Source of the DNA: DMER64 sp964542305
Lineage (GTDB): Bacteria; Bacteroidota; Bacteroidia; Bacteroidales; UBA932
DNA: 64,000 bases
Assembly: GCA_964542305.1 (NCBI GenBank)
Contig: CAZITX010000008.1
Span: forward strand, 1 to 64,000
Direction: 5' to 3'
Both the position numbers and the translations under genes were made by a program. Below the pieces are notes generated by a model. That model was given only the letters and a program-made list of their open reading frames with translations, had not been told where the DNA came from and ran no database searches. Positions 34,844 through 42,712 of this stretch are shown piece by piece; position 1 is the first letter of the stretch, and every line of letters starts with the position of its first letter.

Positions 34844-35353
34844 ATGAATCCTCAAGTCAGTATAATTATGGGCAGTTTATCGGATATGCCGGTAATGGAA
34901 GAAGCCGCCCGTTTCCTGGAACAAATGGAGATCCCTTTTGAGATCAATGCTTTGTCTGCGCACAGGACGCCGGATAAGGTGGCTGATTTTGCCCGGAATG
35001 CATCCAAAAGAGGTGTACGTGTGATTATTGCCGGGGCAGGCGGAGCGGCCCACCTTCCCGGAGTGATTGCCGCCTATGCCGATGTTCCCGTTATAGGGGT
35101 TCCTGTCAAGTCTTCGAATTCACTGGCCGGACTGGATTCCATCTTATCCATTCTGCAGATGCCTTCAGGTATACCTGTTGCGACCATGGCATTAGACGGA
35201 GCACGTAATGCAGCCATTTTTGCCGCCGGTATCCTGGCATTGGGAAATGAAGAACTGGCCGGAAGGATGAAAAGCTTTCGCAGTTCGCTCACACGTAAAG
35301 TAGAAGAAGCGAACGAATCCATCAAAAAGATCCAATACAGGTTTAAAATCTGA
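34844..35353 (+). CDS. purE: N5-carboxyaminoimidazole ribonucleotide mutase
   Basis: Moves the carboxyl group of N5-CAIR to C4 to give CAIR in de novo purine synthesis. SIIMGSLSDMPVMEEAARFL and ALSAHRTPDKV (catalytic His) are the substrate loop motifs, then IIAGAGGAAHLPGVIAA and QMPSGIPVATMALDG. The 169 residues match bacterial class I PurE. No purK is adjacent. A 54-base gap with a small CGCTC/GAGCG hairpin separates it from the next gene. Confidence 0.95.
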   Translation: MNPQVSIIMGSLSDMPVMEEAARFLEQMEIPFEINALSAHRTPDKVADFARNASKRGVRVIIAGAGGAAHLPGVIAAYADVPVIGVPVKSSNSLAGLDSILSILQMPSGIPVATMALDGARNAAIFAAGILALGNEELAGRMKSFRSSLTRKVEEANESIKKIQYRFKI

Positions 35354-35407
35354 ATAATTAGATAACAACAACGCTCATCAGAGGGGAGCGAAAGAGGGGA
35401 AAGCATT

Positions 35408-37315
35408 ATGAGAATAGTTTGTTGTGTGCTCTTTTGCAGCACCGTTTGGAGTTTGTCCTTTGGTCAGAACCGGGAATTCTTAATGGAAGAACTGGCGCAA
35501 AATGGCAGTTTTAACCCGGATGACTGCGAAGAAATCCTTGGATCACGTATAAATCTGAACGCAGCTTCGGAGGAAGAGCTGCAAATGACCGGATTTCTTT
35601 CTTTGTACCAGGTTCGCTCTCTGCTGGATTACAGAAAACGTTACGGGGATTTTTTTACATGGGCTGAGATTGCAATTATCCCCGGCTTTACGGAAAAAGA
35701 TACGCAATGGCTCGCCTTGTTTTTCACATTGGCACCAAAACCTCGATCCATGCCTGTCAATCTGCGTGCGCTTGTCCGGAACGGCAAACGTTCTCTTATG
35801 CTCCAGACACGCACCTTTCTTCCCCGGGGAGAGCCCTACAGTTCCATTACAGAACAGGAATACCTTCAGCGTCCCAATTCCCGTTACCTTGGGCTTCCCT
35901 GGTACCGTTATGCCCGTTACAATTACAGTTATTACGGAAAATTGGAGTGGGGATTCACCCTGGAAAGTGATCCCGGAGAACGGCCATTGGCTGACTTTGT
36001 CTCATGCCATGTGAGTTTGAAAAACAGGGGATCTCTGAAATCTTTGGTTGTGGGGGATTTCCGGGCACGTTTTGGACAGGGGCTGTTGGTATGGAACGGG
36101 ACACATTTTGGTGCTTCGTTATCCCCGTCTGCTTTATTCAACAAGGAAATGGGGCTAACCTCATATACATCCCGGGACGAAAACAGATCATTCAGGGGAG
36201 CCGGTGCCACCTTTTCCCTGAAGGATTTTGACGTATCGGTGTTCGGATCGTATCGCCGTCTGGATGCGCGCATAATCCCGGAAGGATTCACCTCACTGGT
36301 AAAAACCGGTTACCACCGCACACCCCTGGAAACGGAAAAGAAAAACACACTCGCGGCATGGGCAACCGGGGTGAATTTGTCCTATAAGGGAAAAGGGTGG
36401 AAAATGGGAACTACGGTTTTGGGATACGGTTACGACAAACCGGATGCAGGAAAAATCACTTATTACAACCAGTTTAAAAACAGAACATTGCCTTTCGGCG
36501 GGGTTGCCCTGGATTACTCCGGAAGGTATGGTCTCTGGCTTGTGTTTGCAGAAATGGCAATGGATGCGGGACTATCACCTGCCTTTTTGGGCGGGGTGAT
36601 TCGCTACGGCAGGGACGGTGCCAGGGATGCACTGGTTCTCAGGCTTTTTTCGCCTTCTTTTACCTCGGCTTACGGAACGGATGCCGGCAAAAATTCTACC
36701 TCTTCCAATGAAATCAGCGTTCAATTTTCCGCTTGCCGGAATGTTTTCGAAAAATGGACCCTGACAGGGAATGCCTGGTTTTATTATTTTCCTGTTTCCA
36801 GGTATCTGTGTCACGACAAGTCGTACGGATGGGATTACCGCGTTCAACTCCATCATGACAACCACCGGTTTTCTGTCCGTCAGCAAAGATCTATCCTGGA
36901 TAAAGGGATCACGGACAAACAATCATTGCGTATGCAAACGACGCTTTTCCTTTCAGAAACCCTTTCCCTTGGATTACGTACAGATTTGGTTAACAGTGTC
37001 TTAAAGGGAACGAAAAATGAGTGGGGAGCGGCCGCCTATATTCAATTGGCCTACCGGGGTAAGAAAGAGCAATTTACAGGATCCTTCCGGGTGAGTATCT
37101 TTAATACCCGTTCCTGGGATAGCCGCATATACGTCTATGAATCGGATGTGCTTTATGGTTTTTCCGTTCCTGCACTTTACGGAAAAGGGGTCAGGAGTTA
37201 CCTGAATATCAAGTATACACCGCTGTCTTATATGGATTTATGGTTTAGGATATCCTGTACTTATAAGGACAAACCGGATGTGGATGCTAAGATACAGATC
37301 CGGGTTCGCTTTTGA
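35408..37315 (+). CDS. Secreted HhH (ComEA-like) protein with predicted outer-membrane beta barrel
   Basis: A 635-residue protein that I do not recognise as a named gene. A signal peptide (about 1-20, ending SLSFGQ) is followed by a helix-hairpin-helix region at 48-105 (INLNAASEEELQMTGFLSLY and RYGDFFTWAEIAIIPGFTEK) like ComEA/T2SS K-type DNA-binding repeats. The rest (about 115-635) has alternating aromatic/polar strands and ends in an aromatic residue (QIRVRF), as outer-membrane barrels do. DNA handling at the cell surface is possible but unproven; HhH can also bind protein. The upstream GAGGGGAAAG is purine rich. The end overlaps the lipid kinase gene by 29 bases. Confidence 0.75.
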   Translation: MRIVCCVLFCSTVWSLSFGQNREFLMEELAQNGSFNPDDCEEILGSRINLNAASEEELQMTGFLSLYQVRSLLDYRKRYGDFFTWAEIAIIPGFTEKDTQWLALFFTLAPKPRSMPVNLRALVRNGKRSLMLQTRTFLPRGEPYSSITEQEYLQRPNSRYLGLPWYRYARYNYSYYGKLEWGFTLESDPGERPLADFVSCHVSLKNRGSLKSLVVGDFRARFGQGLLVWNGTHFGASLSPSALFNKEMGLTSYTSRDENRSFRGAGATFSLKDFDVSVFGSYRRLDARIIPEGFTSLVKTGYHRTPLETEKKNTLAAWATGVNLSYKGKGWKMGTTVLGYGYDKPDAGKITYYNQFKNRTLPFGGVALDYSGRYGLWLVFAEMAMDAGLSPAFLGGVIRYGRDGARDALVLRLFSPSFTSAYGTDAGKNSTSSNEISVQFSACRNVFEKWTLTGNAWFYYFPVSRYLCHDKSYGWDYRVQLHHDNHRFSVRQQRSILDKGITDKQSLRMQTTLFLSETLSLGLRTDLVNSVLKGTKNEWGAAAYIQLAYRGKKEQFTGSFRVSIFNTRSWDSRIYVYESDVLYGFSVPALYGKGVRSYLNIKYTPLSYMDLWFRISCTYKDKPDVDAKIQIRVRF

Positions 37316-38282
37316 CAAAAGGCACAAAATCTTCACCTACCAGCAGACGCAGGGAGGAAGGGATGATCTTGAACATATAGGGAGGCGTTCCCATAGGTTC
37401 CCCGTCAGTTTCCAGAAACCCGGTATTCTTGCTGTTTGGGAGGATTTCTACCGTTTTTCCGCGGCCGTGAAGCGATTCTTTAAAGGAATATACCTCCCCG
37501 GCAATAAAATGCTTGATCCTCAGAGCCAGGGAAGCCTTATTCATAGGTCCCACCAGGGTAACGTCAAACAATCCGTCATCGGGAATTGCCAGTGGCAAAG
37601 CTTTCATACCGCTGCCAATAAATTTTCCAATCCCGACACTGCAGGTTAGCACGGGTCCTTCGTAAAACATTTGTCCGTCAATCAATATGCGAAGATCTTT
37701 GCACCGGTAAAACAGAAACTGGTGGAGCAGACTGTTCAGATATTGTGCTTTGCCCCGTTTGTTTTCCATTTCAACTTTCTTTTCGTAATGCCTGATCACG
37801 GCGGCATCCAGTCCCATGCCTGCGGCATTGGAGAAATAACGTGTTCGTTCGATCCCGAAATCCTGGAAAGAAACCCAGCCCACATCCGTCAGTATGCTTT
37901 TCCCTTTGATGATCGTTTCCATAGCTTTCTCGTAATCGGTCGGAATTTGGTAGGAGGAAACCATGTCATTGCCGGTCCCTATGGGTATGATCCCCATGGT
38001 TATGGAATCCGTGGGAACATCCTGTTGGTAAAAAATCCCGTTTATCACTTCGTGAAAAGTCCCGTCTCCGCCTATAACAATAAAATGCCGGATACCTTCA
38101 CGTATGGCTTCAATGGTAATGGTAACGGCATGATACTTGTGCTTTGTGAAAACGCATTCAAAATTCAGGTTGTGCTCAAGAAAAAAGTTTGAAATACGAG
38201 GCCACATAACGGCAGTTTTTCCCCCGCCGGCTATGGGGTTAAGTATAATCATCCAGGGAGTAGAGGTCATAATACCAGGCAT
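37287..38282 (-). CDS. Diacylglycerol kinase-family lipid kinase (YegS/BmrU-like)
   Basis: A 331-residue soluble kinase of the DAGK catalytic family. The N-terminal NPIAGGGKTA and the nucleotide motif VIGGDGTFHEVINGI (GGDGT) are diagnostic; MGIIPIGTGNDM supplies the following conserved loop. The C-terminal domain has VGIGKFIGSGMKALPLAIPD and DGLFDVTLV. The lipid substrate is not known; diacylglycerol, sphingosine-like lipids and phosphatidylglycerol occur in the family, and some Bacteroidales make sphingolipids. ATG 38282 is used; ATG 38270 is also possible. Confidence 0.9.
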   Translation of the reverse strand: MPGIMTSTPWMIILNPIAGGGKTAVMWPRISNFFLEHNLNFECVFTKHKYHAVTITIEAIREGIRHFIVIGGDGTFHEVINGIFYQQDVPTDSITMGIIPIGTGNDMVSSYQIPTDYEKAMETIIKGKSILTDVGWVSFQDFGIERTRYFSNAAGMGLDAAVIRHYEKKVEMENKRGKAQYLNSLLHQFLFYRCKDLRILIDGQMFYEGPVLTCSVGIGKFIGSGMKALPLAIPDDGLFDVTLVGPMNKASLALRIKHFIAGEVYSFKESLHGRGKTVEILPNSKNTGFLETDGEPMGTPPYMFKIIPSSLRLLVGEDFVPFVKSEPGSVS

Positions 38283-38295
38283 TGCTTTGAAAGTT

Positions 38296-38303
38296 CAAAA
38301 ATA
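38296..38303 (-). promoter_or_regulatory. -7 box of the lipid kinase gene
   Basis: TATTTTTG on the minus strand, 13 bases before ATG 38282. It is separated from the divergent parA box by 22 bases. Confidence 0.5.
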
Positions 38304-38325
38304 AGAATAATTGTGGTATTTGTAG

Positions 38326-38333
38326 TATATTTG
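38326..38333 (+). promoter_or_regulatory. -7 box of the parAB operon
   Basis: TATATTTG, an exact TAnnTTTG match, 28 bases before the parA ATG. Confidence 0.55.
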
Positions 38334-38361
38334 TCAAATTGAAATCATATCAGCAAGACTC

Positions 38362-39135
38362 ATGGGTAAAGTAATCGCCATTGCAAATCAGAAAGGAGGA
38401 GTAGGAAAAACGACCACGGCCATCAATCTGGCTGCCTCACTGGCCGTTATGGAAAAAAATGTTTTATTGGTTGATGCAGATCCGCAAGCGAATACCACTT
38501 CCGGGCTTTGTTTTGACCCGAATTCCGGTAGCGGTGATACACTTTATGAATGCCTGATAGGGAATGTCCCTGTTGAAAAAACCATTATACAGACGGAAAT
38601 TGACGGTCTAAAACTGATCCCATCACACATTGACCTGGTGGGAGCGGAAATTGAATTGCTTTCTGTCCCGGATCGTGAACAGGTTATGAAACAAAACCTG
38701 GATTCCATCCGGCAACATTTTGATTATATCTTTATAGACTGCTCACCGTCTTTGGGACTTATTACAGTCAATGCTCTAACGGCTGCAGATTCGGTGATCA
38801 TACCGGTTCAGTGTGAATTCTTTTCACTTGAAGGTTTGGGGAAATTGCTCAACACCATCAAGATAGTGCAAAATCGTTTGAATACCAACCTGGCAATTGA
38901 AGGGTTTCTACTGACAATGTACGATGTGCGTCTTCGTTCCCACAACCAGATAGTGGAAGAAGTCAGGCACCATTTTCAGGATATGGTCTTTCAAACCGTG
39001 ATCCAGCGCAATGTCCGCCTGAGTGAATCACCTTCACACGGAAAACCTGTGATATTGTACGATGCCGCATCCGTAGGCAGTAATAATTATCTGAATCTGG
39101 CCAGGGAATTTTTAAAGAAAAATAAGAATGACTAA
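38362..39135 (+). CDS. parA: Chromosome-partitioning ATPase ParA (Soj)
   Basis: Deviant Walker ATPase that moves ParB-bound origins. Walker A is NQKGGVGKTTTAINLA near the N-terminus, Walker A' VLLVDADPQANTTSG, and Walker B FIDCSPSLGLIT. At 257 residues without an N-terminal HTH it is the chromosomal Soj type, not the plasmid P1 type. The stop overlaps parB by 8 bases. The run parA-parB-DUF5683-mltD is, as I recall, a conserved Bacteroidota cluster, usually near the origin. Confidence 0.96.
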   Translation: MGKVIAIANQKGGVGKTTTAINLAASLAVMEKNVLLVDADPQANTTSGLCFDPNSGSGDTLYECLIGNVPVEKTIIQTEIDGLKLIPSHIDLVGAEIELLSVPDREQVMKQNLDSIRQHFDYIFIDCSPSLGLITVNALTAADSVIIPVQCEFFSLEGLGKLLNTIKIVQNRLNTNLAIEGFLLTMYDVRLRSHNQIVEEVRHHFQDMVFQTVIQRNVRLSESPSHGKPVILYDAASVGSNNYLNLAREFLKKNKND

Positions 39136-40024
39136 AAAACCGGCTTTAGGAAAAGGTTTGGGAGCCCTGATTTCGGAATCACCTTCGCTGGGAGACTGGA
39201 AACCACGGAATCCCGTTGTGCTTCCTCAAATGGAAGGCACTTCCATGGTAGAGATTGCACATATAGAAGTAAATCCGGAACAGCCCAGAAAAGAATTTAA
39301 TGAAGAATCCCTTGCCGAGTTGGCTGCTTCCATTAAAACCCTCGGTCTGATCCAGCCCATCACGCTCCGGAAACTTGCTGCAAACCGTTACCAGGTAGTA
39401 AGTGGCGAGCGGAGGCTCAGGGCCGCCGGGATGGCCGGTCTGACGAAAGTTCCTGCATATATTCGTCAGGTTGAGGATGGGGAATTGCTGGAAATGGCCC
39501 TGGTTGAAAACATACAGCGCGAGAACCTGGATGCTATGGAAATTGCATTCGGATTCCAGCGTTTGATAGAAGAATGCAGCCTGACCCAGGAAAAATTGGC
39601 CGACCGGGTGGGGAAGAAGCGTGCTACTGTTGCCAATTATCTGAGATTGTTACAATTACCAGCCGAGATCCAGTTGCTTTTAAGAGCCGGGGCTTTGACC
39701 ATGGGACATGCTCGTGCGTTGCTATCCGTGGAAGATGATGAAACCCGTTTGGCACTGGCCCGGAAAATAGTAGATAAAGATCTGTCTGTTAGGAAAGTGG
39801 AAGAAATGGTGCGTCCGCGGGATGCTGCCCCTGCCAGATCCGAACCCAAAGAAACCGAATTGCCCGATATCTATTACCGGGTTCTGGAAAAAATCGGCAG
39901 GTATTTCAATCACAATATCAGCGTGAAAAGGAATCCGAAAGGAGAAGGGGTCTTGTCCATTCATTGCTCCAGTGACTCGGAAATGGAAGCTTTCCTGGAT
40001 GCATTAGAAAAGAACAATATATAG
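39128..40024 (+). CDS. parB: Chromosome-partitioning protein ParB (Spo0J)
   Basis: CTP-dependent clamp loaded at parS. KKPALGKGLGALIS is the ParA-activating N-terminal tail. The N-terminal domain has IEVNPEQPRKEFNEESLAEL and the CTP/arginine motif SGERRLRAAGMAG. The HTH region has LTQEKLADRVGKKRATVANY, and the last 60 residues form the dimer domain (HCSSDSEMEAFLDALEK). At 298 residues it is typical. No parS was found in the window. Confidence 0.95.
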   Translation: MTKKPALGKGLGALISESPSLGDWKPRNPVVLPQMEGTSMVEIAHIEVNPEQPRKEFNEESLAELAASIKTLGLIQPITLRKLAANRYQVVSGERRLRAAGMAGLTKVPAYIRQVEDGELLEMALVENIQRENLDAMEIAFGFQRLIEECSLTQEKLADRVGKKRATVANYLRLLQLPAEIQLLLRAGALTMGHARALLSVEDDETRLALARKIVDKDLSVRKVEEMVRPRDAAPARSEPKETELPDIYYRVLEKIGRYFNHNISVKRNPKGEGVLSIHCSSDSEMEAFLDALEKNNI

Positions 40025-40038
40025 CCGGTCCCGTATTT

Positions 40039-40923
40039 GTGAAACGTTGTCTGTTCATCTTTCTATACCTGTTTGTATCCGTGACTTTTGTCTACGGTCA
40101 GTTTGCCGTGGATATGGGAGATCAGAATGCGCAATCCCGCAGTGATACCACGATACAGGCAAAAGAGCCTTTTAAACTGAAAACATATTTTACCGCTTTG
40201 GCAGGTAAGGATTCCTTAAAACTGAGCAGGGTTTTTTCCGGGGCAGTAATCCTTCCTGGTTATTCCCAGGCTTATAACCGCCAGTACTGGAAGATCCCTG
40301 TAGTATATGCCGGAATGGGCGCAGGTATTTATATGGGGTATCGATACAATATGAAATACCTGGATACGGAAAATGACACGTATGCTTTGTACCGGAACTT
40401 GTGTTATGCGGGAGCAGGATTGTTTTACTGGAGCAGTTTGCTGGACGGTGTTGTAAAGTTTAAACACGACAAAGAAGTGTTACCCGCCAGGGCTACTCTG
40501 TATTCGGTGCTGTTGCCCGGTCTTGGACAAATCTACAACAGGGACTATTGGAAAATTCCCGTCATCTACGGAGGCCTTATTGCCTGTGGCTACTTCTGGC
40601 AATACAACGGGATGCAATACCAACGTTACAAGACCATGTATAATCACGCAACGGCCACTCCTTCCAGGTACGAAGGATGGATGACACCGGAAAATATTAA
40701 ATGGTACCGTGACTCTTTCAGGCGGTACAGGGATTATTCCATAATTGCCACTGTCCTGGTATACGCCCTTAACATCATTGATGCGAATGTTTTTGCCCAT
40801 TTCCAGGATTTTGATATCAGTGACGACCTGACCTTGCGGATTGAGCCGGGGATTATTCCCCAGGCTATGTATGCTTCCACATCATTCTCGGGGGCAGGAA
40901 TACAAATGAGATTTACTTTTTAA
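40039..40923 (+). CDS. DUF5683-family secreted/membrane protein with duplicated motif
   Basis: A 294-residue protein of unknown function. The GTG start is 14 bases after parB; residues 1-20 are a signal peptide ending FVYGQ. The same segment occurs twice: LPGYSQAYNRQYWKIPVVYA at 72-91 and LPGLGQIYNRDYWKIPVIYG at 159-178, each followed by a hydrophobic, probably membrane-inserting stretch. The C-terminus ends QMRFTF, compatible with a terminal beta strand. It always seems to sit between parB and a MltD-like gene in this phylum (from memory), which hints at an envelope role. Confidence 0.8.
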   Translation: MKRCLFIFLYLFVSVTFVYGQFAVDMGDQNAQSRSDTTIQAKEPFKLKTYFTALAGKDSLKLSRVFSGAVILPGYSQAYNRQYWKIPVVYAGMGAGIYMGYRYNMKYLDTENDTYALYRNLCYAGAGLFYWSSLLDGVVKFKHDKEVLPARATLYSVLLPGLGQIYNRDYWKIPVIYGGLIACGYFWQYNGMQYQRYKTMYNHATATPSRYEGWMTPENIKWYRDSFRRYRDYSIIATVLVYALNIIDANVFAHFQDFDISDDLTLRIEPGIIPQAMYASTSFSGAGIQMRFTF

Positions 40924-40938
40924 AAAAATGAATATTTT

Positions 40939-42711
40939 ATGAGATCCAGATGCCTCTTTCTACTGATAATTTCCATGACTTTGTTTTCCCAGAGTTCAGA
41001 AGCCCAGGTGTTTCGTAAACCCACAAAAAAACAACTGACGCAACAGGTAGATTCCCTGCTGCAATTGACCGATTCCCTGCAACAGGTTATTTTGACCATG
41101 GAACTGCCGGCAGCCGATACCCTGATAACGGAAAACGAGATCAATGAGGGCGGATTTGACAATCCTCCGGTGGATCTGACTTTTGAATTCGATTCGCTTA
41201 CTACCGAACAAAGGCTGAGTCTTTATTATCATCAGAATGTTTTAAACCAGATGCCGGATCCCATGACACTGGAAAACCTGGATACCGCCTCATTACGATC
41301 CGATATTCCCGATTCGGTCTATATAGACAGGTTAACCCGGATGAATTGTTTTATAAAATTGCCTTACAACAACATCGTTAAGAACCATATAATCCACTAT
41401 ACGCAAAAAATGCCGGACCGTATACCCACCATCTTGGGACTGGCCCAGTATTATATGCCCTTGTTCGAAGAGATTTTCGATTCTTATGAAATGCCACTGG
41501 AACTCAAAGCCATGGCAGTAATTGAATCGGCACTGAATCCCAGGGCAGTTTCAAGGGCACGTGCTAAAGGAATGTGGCAGTTCATGTACCGGACCGCCCT
41601 GAGTTACAACCTGACCATCAATTCTTATGTGGACGAGCGTCTGGATCCTATTGTATCCGGGGATGCAGCGGCACGCTACTTGCTGGATTCCTACAGGATC
41701 TACGATGATTGGGTTTTGGCCATTGCCTCGTATAACTGCGGAATAGGCAATGTCAACAAAGCCATCCGCAGGGCCGGAGGGTCGCGGGAATTCTGGGACA
41801 TCTATCCCTTCCTTCCCCGTGAAACCCGTGGTTACGTGCCGGCTTTTGTTGCAGCTCTCTATACCATGCGTTATTATAATGAACACAATATCAAACCTCT
41901 TCCAGTTGAAATGCCGGCGCATGTAGACACTTTTGAGGTGAATAAAATGTTGCACTTTGAACAGGTAACATCATTTCTGGATATTTCCATAGACCAGCTG
42001 CGCGATCTGAACCCGCAATATGTTAAAGACATAGTTCCCGGTGTGGAGCGTCCTTATATACTGCGTGTGCCTTTTGAATACAGTGGAGAATTTGCGTCGT
42101 TGCAGGATTCCATTTTTTCTTATAAGGACAGTGTGTATTTCAACCCGCTTATTTTAAATACACGTGCCAAATCTACAGACACCCAGATAACCCACCGGGT
42201 AACCAGCGGACAGACCTTGAGCCATATTGCATACCGCTACGGGGTAAGAATAGCAGATATAAAATACTGGAACGGGCTCCGTTCAGACAGGATCATGCCC
42301 AACCAGCGACTGATCATATATACTGACAGAAATGCGGCTCCAAGGGCTTCAGCACAAAACGCCGGAACTGCCGCGGCGCAGGGAAATTTGATCACCCACA
42401 AAGTCAGAAAAGGGGAGACATTGGGAGGCATTGCCGAAAAGTACGGTGTAAGTGCAGCAAATATCCGTTCCTGGAACAACATGAGAAATAGCACAATTTA
42501 TGCCGGAGGTACTCTTAAGATCTATACATCGGCCACTCTTGCCACCTCTCACGATGGTGATTTTGAGTATTATACGGTAAAATCAGGAGACAGCCTCTGG
42601 GATATTGCCAACAAACTCGGTATAACAGTACAAAACATACGTGCGTTGAACGGCCTGGGAGACCGTTCCAGGATCTATCCGGGTCAAAAGCTGAAAGTAC
42701 GGAAAATGTGA
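40939..42711 (+). CDS. MltD-like lytic murein transglycosylase with three LysM repeats
   Basis: Cleaves glycan strands in the periplasm. A signal peptide (1-22) and a Gln/Leu-rich stretch precede the SLT domain, with catalytic Glu196 in AVIESALNPRAVSRARAKGM, then ASYNCGIGNVNKAIR and RETRGYVPAFVAALY. Three LysM peptidoglycan-binding repeats lie in the last 180 residues (THRVTSGQTLSHIAYRYGV, THKVRKGETLGGIAEKYGV, YYTVKSGDSLWDIANKLGI). At 590 residues it is complete. It is last in the parAB cluster; as I recall a relA/spoT gene often follows, but here a convergent priA-like gene does, 1 base away. Confidence 0.93.
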   Translation: MRSRCLFLLIISMTLFSQSSEAQVFRKPTKKQLTQQVDSLLQLTDSLQQVILTMELPAADTLITENEINEGGFDNPPVDLTFEFDSLTTEQRLSLYYHQNVLNQMPDPMTLENLDTASLRSDIPDSVYIDRLTRMNCFIKLPYNNIVKNHIIHYTQKMPDRIPTILGLAQYYMPLFEEIFDSYEMPLELKAMAVIESALNPRAVSRARAKGMWQFMYRTALSYNLTINSYVDERLDPIVSGDAAARYLLDSYRIYDDWVLAIASYNCGIGNVNKAIRRAGGSREFWDIYPFLPRETRGYVPAFVAALYTMRYYNEHNIKPLPVEMPAHVDTFEVNKMLHFEQVTSFLDISIDQLRDLNPQYVKDIVPGVERPYILRVPFEYSGEFASLQDSIFSYKDSVYFNPLILNTRAKSTDTQITHRVTSGQTLSHIAYRYGVRIADIKYWNGLRSDRIMPNQRLIIYTDRNAAPRASAQNAGTAAAQGNLITHKVRKGETLGGIAEKYGVSAANIRSWNNMRNSTIYAGGTLKIYTSATLATSHDGDFEYYTVKSGDSLWDIANKLGITVQNIRALNGLGDRSRIYPGQKLKVRKM

Positions 42712-42712
42712 T

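Noticed and set aside
35372..35390. Hairpin CGCTC/GAGCG between purE and the HhH-barrel gene as terminator
   Set aside because: The stem is 5 bp with a 9-base loop and is followed by purines, not a T run. It may be chance.
38362..40024. parS sites near parAB
   Set aside because: I looked for TGTTTCACGTGAAACA-like palindromes around parAB and at CACGTG sites noticed elsewhere; only poor half matches (for example near 54028) were seen.
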